This document shows positions 22,560 to 33,054 of a stretch of DNA of 64,000 bases, one piece after another; the stretch's first letter is position 1; every line of letters begins with the position of its first letter. The stretch lies in NCBI GenBank assembly GCA_035236585.1, contig CP141136.1:55197136-55261135 (forward strand). The letters are read 5' to 3'. The translations under genes were made by a program, and so were the position numbers. The notes under the pieces were generated by a model. That model had not been told where the DNA came from. It made no database searches and saw only the letters and a program-made list of their open reading frames with translations. This DNA comes from Warburgia ugandensis. Its lineage: Eukaryota; Streptophyta; Magnoliopsida; Canellales; Canellaceae.

Positions 22560-25300
22560 TCACAGAGCACACAATTACACTCTACTCAGGAGTCTACTCA
22601 TCGAGATGCTGGGGCTTGGCACGCTTCCATCGTACAAAAACTATGATTCAATTATGTTCATATAAACAACCAATAGTTGTGCGATCATGACAAAGAACAT
22701 GTTATTGTATTAAAACTCTTTTTTAGTCTATACTAGAACTCTTTTTTGGTCTGTTTACTTGGTTTATTGTGAAAAGTTAAATGATGACTACTTACATTAA
22801 TTGAATGTATTACTTAACATAGCAAAATATATGCACATGATATCTTCTCACAAGAATGGAACAAAACCCTCACCCCTTATGTGCATACTGTCGAGAGCCT
22901 ATGTGCTACTCCAGGTGCGTTCGAAGCCCAATCGTAGCAAGTGGTACTTTCATTGTCCTACCAACGAACAACATATAGGATGGTTCATCTAGCTTGATGA
23001 GTACATGTCGGTTGAGCTATCATCCTTACCACCAATTGGGATGACAATGCACTAGAGGGAGTAGTTGGATGGTAGGAGGTTCAATCAAAATGTGTATTGA
23101 AGTCCGCTGATGCATTACATGACAAAGGGAGAGACCGTGTCTCCCTCATATTTAATGCCCCATGTAATCATTCAATGCAGTAGCATATGTCCTTTGTGGA
23201 CTTCTACTTGTAATTATCATTTTTATAATTGTGCTATGTTTATGTTAAACTTATAGTAAAACTAAATTTACCTCATTAACCCTTTCCAATGAAACTAGTT
23301 GTTATTTGATAAAACTATATACTTCGCTTTGAAGGTTCCATACTTTGAGGGTTATTGCTACCTGATTGATTGGTGCTTTAATTTTTATTAAAAAAAAAAA
23401 ATTCTTTTTATGTATTTTAGATATCACTAAAAATATCACTAGAGATATCACAGAACATATGATATATATCTCAGATATCATCTGAAATATCACAGGAGAT
23501 GTGCCAACAAAAACACCAAACATACTTTGTTAAATAAACCCCCTCAGTTATATTTCTGTGGAGTGTAATGACTATTTAAAAATTTTAAGCTCTATCTATA
23601 ATACTCACTCTATCACCAAACCCCACTCCCCTACATCCAGGTAATGAATTTTTGCGGTCAAATATGCACTGTTGGTTATATATCGCTTTTGACCATCCAT
23701 ATCCATGTGGTGAAAACCATTTGCCGCAAATTTATTTTCCAAAAGCTCTGTGGCTCGAATCAAGATACATTGTTCACACACCTTGATCTCAGAAAAGATG
23801 AATTGTGTAGCATACCATCCACGCGCGGTCTCTAATTAAATATTGTATGCTTGAATTTACGTTTAACCATAGGAATATGATGACTCTAGACAGGAAGGAA
23901 AAGGATGCATCCTCTTCTTTGGAGCACTGCTTCCGATGCAAGTGCAAGCAGGTTACTCACCTACAAGGTAGCAAAGCACGCAGAAGCAGTTTTAGCGGGC
24001 CTAGCAAAGAAATTTGTGTACCAACCTGGTACTTTTGGTTGGTTTAGGTAGATTTCATTTCTATATTTTCTTTTTAAGAACAAAAGGATTGCTCTTCAAT
24101 GATCAAGTTCGTTAACTAGTGCCAACCGAAAGAGCAGAGGAATCCTAAATAGATGCACCGTGGCCTCCATTTGCATGATGAATTCCCTCCTTTGATTGAT
24201 CCAAACTATTCATCTGATTGCTTGGCTTTCATGTCCAATAGTTCAAAAGCATGAGAATTGGATGATTCTAGTGTTTAAAGGATCGCATTTTTGTTCACAC
24301 AAAAATGCACAACTTTAAAGACATTGTGAAAACAACACCCTAAATTTGTCTCTCGAACATGATTTTAGGAGGACCATAGAATCTTAGAAGCAACGTGATG
24401 GTTGACACTCAACAAATTGTCTCTTTCACATTTTTGTAATTTTTATTTAATTGGAGAATGTAGAACCCAAAATTTGATGAGCTTTTCTCTGTTATAAATG
24501 CTGACTTCTCGTAGAAAGCTTGCATTGAAATCCAAGACATTATATCTTCTCCAGTTTCCTTCGTGGCTTCGGCAAAGATGTGTTGCTAAAATGATTTTTC
24601 TTTCTCGAATTCCTTTTTTCTTTTCTTTTTCCCTGAAAATTAAACTTTCATTGGAGAGGACATAGGTAGAAGATGCAGGAAAGTAACAAGAAGATCAACG
24701 TAGTCCAGAAGGTCATTAGCTTCATTATAGACCGATCAAGAAAAGGACATGGGTGATTCCAACCTCGAAAGCTTCCAAGTTTCGTCCCACCCTTTATCTT
24801 CTCAATTTAATGTCAAAATCTCCTGGGAATAACTCCAGCTGAATTCACTCAGTTACACAATATTTCTGAGTTAGTACTATAGGAAAGATAGTTAAATTTT
24901 CATTTTCACACAGTTACATGGCTGGGATTGAGCATTCATTGGAGCTTAGCGTCTAGGAATGAAGACTTGCAATCTTGAAGTCATGGCTTCCATGAGGAGC
25001 AGCTATGTTGTGTATCCACATATTTTACTTTGAAATATGATTTGGCAAATATTTTGCCTGCCAGATGTTTGCTTTATTTTGCCTTCTATAAGGCTTAGGA
25101 TTATAAAGTGTACGACATTTTGCGGTGGCCATTAAAGGGGCCCATCAAATTAAGAGGTTTAGAATCTCTACGTGGTTTTTGAGTTTTGGTGCATGGCTCA
25201 TCTCTACCTTGTCCTTCTAGATATATGGTATGAACCATTGAAAAAACCAGCGTCGGTGTATATTTTTGCCTTCTCATATTTCCCAAGGAAAATTTGCCTC
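22560..25300. other. Unassigned intergenic stretch
   Basis: Several short open frames (for example 23644-23835 and 23847-24047) lack any recognisable domain or splice pattern. A cluster of AGATATC/GATATCT words at 23415-23500 may be a small decayed MITE. I see no gene I can support. Confidence 0.5.
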
Positions 25301-25308
25301 TATGTACA

Positions 25309-25467
25309 TGAGAGAGTTGTCATCAAGTGACCTTGAGGTCATGAGTTCAAGGCATAGAAATAGCCTCTTGTAAAGATGCAAGGTAAGGCTATGTACTGTA
25401 AACCTTGTGGTCCACCCTTTTTCCGAACCTTGCATAAGCAAGAGCTTCATTCATGGGGGCTGCCGTA
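25309..25467 (+). mobile_element. Au-type SINE, copy 1 (diverged)
   Basis: It carries the shared block order of the Au SINE: GAGTTGTCATC, TGACCTTGAGGTCATGAGTT (B-box region), AGCCTCTTGTAAA, GCAAGGTAAGGCTATG, CCTTGTGGTCCACCC and GAGCTTCATTCATGGGGGCT. The 5' start is slightly truncated. It lies about 65 bases upstream of the dehydrogenase pseudogene. Confidence 0.85.
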
Positions 25468-25532
25468 TAAGTGAGAGAGTGAGAATACTATGGAAATTGT
25501 ACGTTAGTTGATTTTATAAGTTGGAAGGGTAG

Positions 25533-25909
25533 ATGGCTCTGGTAAATGGGTGAGCCAGTGGGATTGGCAAGGTTTTCTTTACTGATGTTCAAGACGACTT
25601 GGGCCAATCTGTTTGCCAAGAGCTTGATGGTTCAGATCAAAATGCATTGTTCATACATTGTCATTTCACAAAAGATGAAGATGTCTCCAATGCCGTTGAT
25701 GGTGCAGTCTCTAAATTTGGGAAGCTTGACATACTATTCAACAATTTTGAGCTTAGCGTTGAATTGAAACCATCTATTCTAGACATAGATAACAAAGACT
25801 TCGAGAGGATCCCTAGAGTCAATATCTTTGGTGGTTTCATAGGTGCAAAGCATGCAGCGAGGGTGATGATTTTGTAGGGGTGCATTCTCTTCACTGCTTC
25901 AGTCACAAT
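25533..25909 (+). pseudogene. Short-chain dehydrogenase/reductase (SDR) pseudogene, 5' part
   Basis: The frame reads MALV, then the cofactor motif with the third Gly codon mutated to TGA (stop, ASGIG), then DVQDDLGQSVCQELDGSDQ. It continues FTKDEDVSNAVDGAVSKFGKLDILFNN, DFERIPRVNIFGGFIGAKHAARVMI and CILFTASVT. This is the plant SDR110C pattern (xanthoxin dehydrogenase or secoisolariciresinol dehydrogenase-like enzymes, NAD-dependent alcohol oxidation). About 15 codons between GIGK and DVQDD are missing. NNAG has become NNFE and a TAG follows VMIL. It is cut at 25909 by a solo LTR and continues at 28699. No intron is needed. Confidence 0.85.
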
Positions 25910-26743
25910 TGTTGATGTTTTTTGCAAGTACACATGCTATTGTAGTATAGCATATGCAAGTATAGGTCGATCCCACAAGGACTACTTAAGAATTTGGAAT
26001 TTTAATAAAATTTAATTATTCAAACCAAAAGTGCAAATAGACTTCAAATATGATTAATCAATGAAATTACAGAGGTCTAATCCAAAAATACAGAAATTTA
26101 ACTAAAGAAACACAAATTTCACTTCCCTAGACTGCTTATCATCAATTTCCTCAAATATGATATCTTAAATTGTGATCCGCCTTCATCAACATGTTTTTGG
26201 TACTTCTAATTAATAATCACCTGGATGGATTAGGCAACTTCCAAAAATTCTGAACAATTTGTGCTAGATAAGAAATTTGAGATTTGGACGGTGTAGATCA
26301 TTGTCTGGAGTTCAGATTAAAGATCAGAGACGTTAATCAAGACAAAGGATGTCCCAAGAATGAAATCTGATAGTTAATTAAAAATCAAATCTGACACAGA
26401 GGAGAAACAGAGAAATCTTGTTAATTAATGCTAACCCATTGATTAGGTTAAGCCTTAATTACAATTCTTGGAATTAATCTAAAAACAATGCAAAACTTGA
26501 ATAAGCAAACCTGGAATAAAAATAAGACAAATTAAGAAGAAGACAAATTAAGGGTAATTTTGGAATTTTCTTTAAATCTATCTTCTTCTTCTTCAGCTCG
26601 TAGCAAAAAAAATGCAGGGGAGAAGCTGACGATGCAGGATATGGAGAAAAGATGGGAAAGGAGGGAAGTTGTAGGCCATGAAAAATTGAGGGATTTCTGT
26701 GGAAACTGCTAGGTGGGAAATTTAAGGAAAATTGATGATAACC

Positions 26744-27659
26744 AGAGGAGAACAAAGGAGGAGGAATATATTCTGGAGAATAGGAAGGGACAAAGTGAGG
26801 AGGAGAAGCAGGATATTGTTGTGACATTGGATTGTATAGTCAGAGGAGAATGGAGGAGGAGGAGGAGAATGAGAGACAATGGTGGTAGACGACGTCGGTG
26901 GAAGGGAGGAGAAGCCTGGGTGTTGGTTCGCCCGCTGAACTGCATCGCCGATGTGGCAGAGGCTGGCCAGTGGAGCACGGAATGGTGAAGCAGAGATAGG
27001 TGGATTAATCGGGGTGGAACAGAGCAGAGGGAGTGACTGGCAGGCGATGAGAAGGGAGCTGCGGCTGGATTGCGTGGAAGAAGAATACGTCTTGGGCAGT
27101 GGTGCAGAACAAGACTGGGATGCCGTGACGATGGAGAGAAGCAGGGGTGACTGCCGGAGATAGGAGAGAGACAGAGGTGAGCAGGTGGGAGCAGAGCAGA
27201 CACAGAGGAGAACAAAGGAGGAGGAATATATTCTGGAGAATAGGAAGGGACAAAGTGAGGAGGAGAAGCAGGATATTGTTGTGACATTGGATTGTATAGT
27301 CAGAGGAGAATGGAGGAGGAGGAGGAGAATGAGAGACAATGGTGGTAGACGACGTCGGTGGAAGGGAGGAGAAGCCTGGGTGTTGGTTCGCCCGCTGAAC
27401 TGCAACGCCGATGTGGCAGAGGCTGGCCAGTGGAGCACGGAATGGTGAAGCAGAGATAGGTGGATTAATCGGGTGGAACAGAGCAGAGGGAGTGACTGGC
27501 AGGCGATGAGAAGGGAGCTGCGGCTGGATTGCGTGGAAGAAGAATACGTCTTGGGCAGTGGTGCAGAACAAGACTGGGATGCCGTGACGATGGAGAGAAG
27601 CAGGGGTGACTGCCGGAGATAGGAGAGAGACAGAGGTGAGCAGGTGGGAGCAGAGCAGA
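26744..27659. repeat. Near-identical 460 bp tandem duplication within the LTR
   Basis: Copy 1 spans 26744-27203 and copy 2 spans 27204-27659. By eye I find one clear substitution (TGCATCGCCG versus TGCAACGCCG) and one G deletion (CGGGGTGG versus CGGGTGG), plus end effects. Confidence 0.93.
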
Positions 27660-28035
27660 CAACGGTTGATGGGTGGTGATGGAGATCGACGCGATGGACA
27701 GTGCTGGACAAGGGAAGCCGACGGTGAACAGAGAAGGATTGATGCGATGGAGGGGAACAACGATGCTGGAGGTTCAGTGTGGAAGTGAGATACGGGTCGG
27801 GTTGGTGCTGAAACAAAGCTGGTGCGGTGAATCAAAAGAGAGAAACTGGAAGAAGGAGGAGCCATGCTTTGGGTAGATTCAGAATAGATAAAGGAGAGAA
27901 GTGGAAGACGAGAACAATGACAAACAGAACAAAAACAAAACGATGACAATCAATGGAAAACAAATGCAAAACTGACTTTGCCCCTAGGCTCCCCCTACGA
28001 TCACCGTGAAGAGAGAAGATGGGGAGAAGGATAAG

Positions 28036-28157
<122 letters not shown>

Positions 28158-28196
28158 CTGGTCCGGTGAATGCAAACAGAAGCAAAAGGAAAGAGA

Positions 28197-28222
28197 GTAT
28201 ATATATATATATATATATATAT
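28197..28222 (+). repeat. (AT)n microsatellite
   Basis: About 26 bases of AT repeat next to the GA tract in the same LTR. Confidence 0.9.
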
Positions 28223-28698
28223 AACAATGAAAGCAAGGAAAACAAAGCTAAGCTAAAGAAACAAAAAACAAACTCCTCCTTTTGGGCTCCCATGATTCCC
28301 TCTTATAGAGTCCTCCTAATTTCTCTCTCCCTCTTTCCTTATTCTTTAAAAGTTAATCTCCTACTAGGAAACTTCATCTTCATTCCAAATCCTATCCATA
28401 ATCTTCTTTTCCTCAATTTTTAGGAAATTATCCCATCTTGCCTTGTGATTGATCTGGTTCATTTGATATCTTTTAGGATAATCTGTACTATTGAAATTCA
28501 ATATAAACCATCCAAGCCCATTAAACATTTGATTAGCTTAAATGATTATCTAATGTTTAATTTTGGCAATTTATAGTTGGATGGTCAATTTGAGCTAAAA
28601 TTTATATTTTATCCAAAATCATCAAATTGAAAAGTTAGATTATCTAATTTAAATGCTAAAGTAGGGGCCTTTTGGCCAAAATTAAACACTTAAGAACA

Positions 28699-28850
28699 AA
28701 TATTAGGGCTTTTCAGCCTACAAGGCATCAAAACATGCAGTGATGGGTCTGACTTAAGACGTGTCCCGAGCTTGGGCGATTTGGAACTAGGTCAATTGTA
28801 TCACTCTTATTGGGGTTGCCACCCTGTAATTTGGGGAGTTGTGTGGTATA
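28699..28850 (+). pseudogene. SDR pseudogene, 3' part beyond the solo LTR
   Basis: The frame GFSAYKASKHAVMGLT starts at 28708. It contains the SDR catalytic pair Tyr (28719-28721) and Lys (28731-28733) in YxxxK spacing. A TAA follows MGLT. With frame changes the next blocks are recognisable up to VNCITLIGVATL near 28840, matching the family's RVNCVSPxGVAT region. It is the continuation of 25533-25909 across the inserted LTR. Beyond 28850 the match fades. Confidence 0.85.
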
Positions 28851-29186
28851 ACATAACATTTGAATCTATGGAATTAGTTTTTGAACTCAATGTTACAAAT
28901 TGCTTCATAATACAAAAGATACTTTTACTCGAGGAGAAAAATTGGTATGCTACATGGTAGAGATATATGGATTGGCACAATATACACACTAAGCCATCTA
29001 AAGGTTGTTCTTACTTCAGGATAAAAGATTAGTAGGCTACATGGTATGGGTATATGTGGATTGCCTTAATTGGACCTTAAGCAACTTTATGATGGGCTTA
29101 ACTGGACCTTAAGCAACTTGCTCAAGAGTCAAGTTAGAGAAGAGGTAGGTTTGAGCAAATTTGATGATTTCCTTAGGGAATGAAAT
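28851..29186. other. Short stretch between the SDR remnant and the Copia element
   Basis: No gene is recognised. GGCTACATGGTA-type and CTTAATTGGACC words repeat twice (28949/29036 and 29068/29098), a small local duplication. Confidence 0.5.
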
Positions 29187-29198
29187 TGCTCAAACCTA
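29146..29198. repeat. Inverted repeat (hairpin) at the Copia 5' boundary
   Basis: TAGGTTTGAGCAAATTT pairs with AAATTGCTCAAACCTA across a loop of about 20 bases, with one unpaired base. The right arm includes the presumed LTR start. Confidence 0.75.
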
Positions 29199-30633
29199 TT
29201 CGCATAAGCTTTCTTGATTATGATGGTAATAAAACCTTTCTATTATGTTTCTAACATGTTTTGTGAGGGTGGAAGATCATTAAAAAAAAACTTAAAAACA
29301 AATTCATGAAGGATTGACAAGTTTCAAATCTCAAAAGAATCACATTGTCAAGTTTTACAGATTAAGTTGACTGCTCATACTAAGTATTTGATTGCTACAA
29401 AAGAATAATTAGCAACAATTGTTAATAGTTGACTACAACTTTTAATCTAGTTAGCTATATTTTTGGAGACTTGGAGACTTGATAAGCTTAAAACCATTCC
29501 AGTTCACTGCCTTAGGGAGCTAGTCAAATGCATTCAGAAGTAGTCAATTATTATGAAATCTAGTTGATTGCATTGGACAATACAACAACATATGTTTACT
29601 AGAAATTTTCCTAAGAAGCAGTTTGATGTATTTCTTCTAATATTTGGTTACTCATCACATGAAAATGAAAATTCAAAGTTCTCATATAATCTAGTTGACT
29701 AGCTTGTAGAACAATTCAACTACCTCAACATCAGTAAAATTTCAAGAATTAAAGTCCATGGTTTTTTAGAAGAAGTTAGTAGCTTTGGAGATATATTAAA
29801 CTATTTTGTAAGATCAAGTTAGCTACCCCAAGAAATTAACTAACTATTTTGTAACATAGAATGAAGAAATTTTAGAGTTTGATACAACCAGTGGGTTTCA
29901 AATCCAGTCAACCACTCTTATGAGCAATCAGCTACATTTTTCAAAATTCAAATCTTGTCCGAGTTGGAAATTACTAATAGTCACCTGCTTTTGAAAAAAA
30001 AAAAAATCAACTGTTTCAGGAGACAGTTGTACTTTTTCATGCAAGCTATCATTTTCATGATAGAAATCTTATCTCCTTACGAATATTTTGCTCTCCATTA
30101 GCTAGGAATTCCAATGGATCTAAATACTCCTAAAAGATTCAAATTGTTAGATTGAACATTTATTCACAAGCACTTAAGCCTACTACTCAAGCAAGCAACT
30201 TTGAGCTTCCTATTTCAAATATTTTAATCTTTTGTATTGAAAACTTTCTTTCTATCTTCTTGGTTATATATTAGATATTTCTTCTTCAAAATCATGCCTT
30301 TCTGTATTGAGAGAGGTGTGTCTCTCTTATTTGCGTGCAAGGGATTCCAAGTATTTGTAAGAAGGAAGTTTTTCTACAAGTGCATTGTTACTTTTATTTT
30401 GTGAACCAACATAATCTTCACTAGCATTGCAAAAGCTTGTAGAGATTTAATGAAACTCAAAGTAAGTGTTGTTTTGAGAAGTTGAAAGCAGGTGCCAAGG
30501 TTTAGCATCTATGCACCAATGTTTTCCATTTTAGAATTTTACTTTTCAAAATGAGCACTTTGTTTCAGAGTTGGCAAAAAGTCTTAAAAACTTGATGTGG
30601 ACCCAATTCACTCACCCCTCCCTTTGAACCACA
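29187..30633 (+). repeat. 5' LTR of the outer Copia element
   Basis: It ends in GAACCACA, followed after two bases by the primer binding site. Blocks such as GATCATTAA(G/A)AAAAA, GACAAGTTTCAAA and CTACTACTCAAGCAAGCAACT recur at 47480-48400, showing it pairs with the 3' LTR. The left end is the least certain base. Confidence 0.8.
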
Positions 30634-30635
30634 AT

Positions 30636-30648
30636 TGGTATTAGAGCA
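30636..30648 (+). promoter_or_regulatory. Primer binding site (tRNA-Met)
   Basis: TGGTATTAGAGCA is one base away from the standard Copia PBS TGGTATCAGAGCA, complementary to the 3' end of initiator tRNA-Met. Confidence 0.9.
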
Positions 30649-30699
30649 TATGCTCTTTGTTTTCAAAAGCAGAAGGTCAGAGGTCTCTTATTTCCTAAA

Positions 30700-31790
30700 A
30701 TGGCACAATAAGTCATAGGAACAACTATTAGAGAAGGTCAATCCAATCACAAACCTTCATACTTTGATGGAACCAACTACAACTATTGGAAAGCAAGGAT
30801 GATATCAACATCCAATTTGAAGGTTGTGAACTTTGGAAGACAATTGTAGAAGGACCTTACAACCCATATATATTGATACATGGTGTTCTAGACTACACAC
30901 CAAAAAGATATTGCCAAGAAGAAGAGTAACAAGGTAAAAAATTATTGAAAAGCCATGGTCTTTCTTTACTGTGCCTTGGATGCAAATTAGTTCAACAGAA
31001 TCTCTACATGAACATTAGTCAAGGAGATATGCTACAAACTAGAGGTAACTCGTGAATGTACCTATTAGGTAAAAGAGATTGTGGCTAACATTCTAGTCCA
31101 TGAATGTGATATATTTGCTATGAGATATGATAAATCTCTTAGTGTCATGTTTACTAGATTTACTAATAGTATTAATACTCTTAAATCTCTTACTAAAGTG
31201 TTTACTAACGCTAAACTTGTGTGTAACATTCGTAGGTGATTGCCAAGGTCTTGTGATCCCAAAGTCACTACTATATAAGAAGCAAAGAATCTCAAGACAC
31301 TTTAGCTTGATTAACCCATGGGTCTTTAATGATGTATGAGATCAACCACAAAAGTAAAAGTGAAGAAGAAGAAGAAGGATAACACTATTGTTTTACTCCA
31401 TCATTGGTGAAGAATCTAAAGGTGTAAGGACAGTAATGAAGAGGATGCTCTTCTTATTAGAAGATTCAATAAGTTTGTGAAAGGAAAGAAAGGTGGAGAT
31501 TAGAAGAAATTCTATACGTTCACTTCCAAGATGGATGCTCCAACCAAGAAGGAGCTCATTGTGTGCCTTGAATGCAAAAATCTTGGACATATTAAACCTC
31601 ATTGTCCACTATTGAGGAACAAGAAGAAATAGAAAAGAAAGCCCTTGTAGCTACATGAAGGAAGATGATTATTCATCATCTTCTAGTGACTAAAAAGAAG
31701 TGACCAACCTTACTTCATGGCCAGAGAATTTGGTGGAGAGATGAATGAGATAAATAAATATTCTTTCAACCAAGAAACCTAAAACAGTAG
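30700..31790 (+). pseudogene. Copia gag, decayed
   Basis: It starts ATG GCA CAA followed at once by TAA. Then SNHKPSYFDGTNYNYWKARM (30749-30808) gives the conserved Copia gag N-terminus. VHECDIFAMRYDKSLSVMFTRF and ALLIRRFNKFVKGKKG follow. The zinc knuckle CLECKNLGHIKPHC lies at 31564-31605 and has the CX2CX4HX4C spacing. Several in-frame stops are present. The frame ends near 31750, where the nested Copia's LTR begins. Confidence 0.85.
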
Positions 31791-31869
31791 TAATAAGAAA
31801 AAGGTAGGTTTCTATTTATGACTTTTGTCCTAGTAGGAAACTTCAATGTAATATTCTCCACCTTGAAGA

Positions 31870-32980
31870 CTATTTCTCATGTTATGTCTCCACCTATTTA
31901 TGGACTCCTCAAATACCATTGGCTTATGCGAACTATCAACTACACACAACATTAAGTCATCTTGGTCATTCTTTCCACCAAACTCAATCAACTTGATCAA
32001 TCCTTGTAGCCACCCCAAATTGTTAGCTCTAAGGAACGATCAAGTCCAAGCAATGCTTGAGCTTGATCACAAGAACCAACTTGGTCATCATATCTATTGG
32101 ATTTTCTGCTATAATAATCTTCTACACTATAATATACCCTTTAGATATAATGTCCCAACTGAAGTGGTATTTAGCATCAATATATATGGTCCTCTCACAA
32201 TACATCCAAATTTTTGTCAAATGTAAGGCACTCTAGCTATCACATTACACAATAGTTTTATCTTGTATCATACCCAACCTACCTATCAAATCTCTCAATC
32301 AGATAGCTTCTTTCACTTCCATGTACTATGCTTCTGTAGTAGACAAAACAATTACTAACTATATTGCGACCTTCTAATTAATAGCATTGCTTGCAAGGAT
32401 GAAAACATTGCCTATTGTTAACCTTCTCTTATTAAGGTCACCAGCATTATCAAAATGCACATACCCATCAACACTATTTTTGGTATCACCATCCTTGTCA
32501 AATACTGAACCAACATATCATGCACCCTTCAAATAACAAAGAACCCATCTCACTGACCATGAATGAGCTTTTCCTGGATTTGCCATGTACTTACAACACA
32601 AACAGCATGTGAAATGTCTAAACAAGTGCAAACCATAGCATATAGATGTTCCCAATTGAACACAAGACGATGTATTCCTCCTCCTTGGTAGTTTGTGGTG
32701 ATAACTGGGATGATAAAATAAGTAGTAAGTGACACATTCACATGTTTAGAAATTTTCATACCAAAGCATTTAAGCGCTCAATGTAGCTCTTTTGTGACAA
32801 GTCTAGCTTTTTGACCTTTTTATCCTTGTGAATCTCCATACGAAAAGTTTTCTTTGCAGCACCCAAATCTTTCATCTCAAACTATGCACTAAGTTCTGCC
32901 TTTTGCTTATCAATCTCTGCTATGTTCCTCGTTGCAACAAGTGTCTCATCAACATACAATAATAGATAGATGAAAGACCC

Positions 32981-33054
<74 letters not shown>

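Larger units (their letters stand above)
19592..22560 (+). mobile_element. PIF/Harbinger DNA transposon remnant
   Basis: It holds a Myb/SANT-like ORF1 (19625-20634) followed by a DDE Harbinger transposase (21125-22552), both on the + strand. That pairing is diagnostic of PIF/Harbinger elements. Terminal repeats and the TTA/TAA duplication were not found. The left limit given is simply the CACTA boundary, which may cut into this element. Confidence 0.75.

Noticed and set aside
26709-27949. Very long minus-strand open frames (up to 364 codons)
   Set aside because: They lie wholly in a solo LTR, follow its CT-rich composition and duplicated unit, and show no domain. The same sequence is open in several frames.
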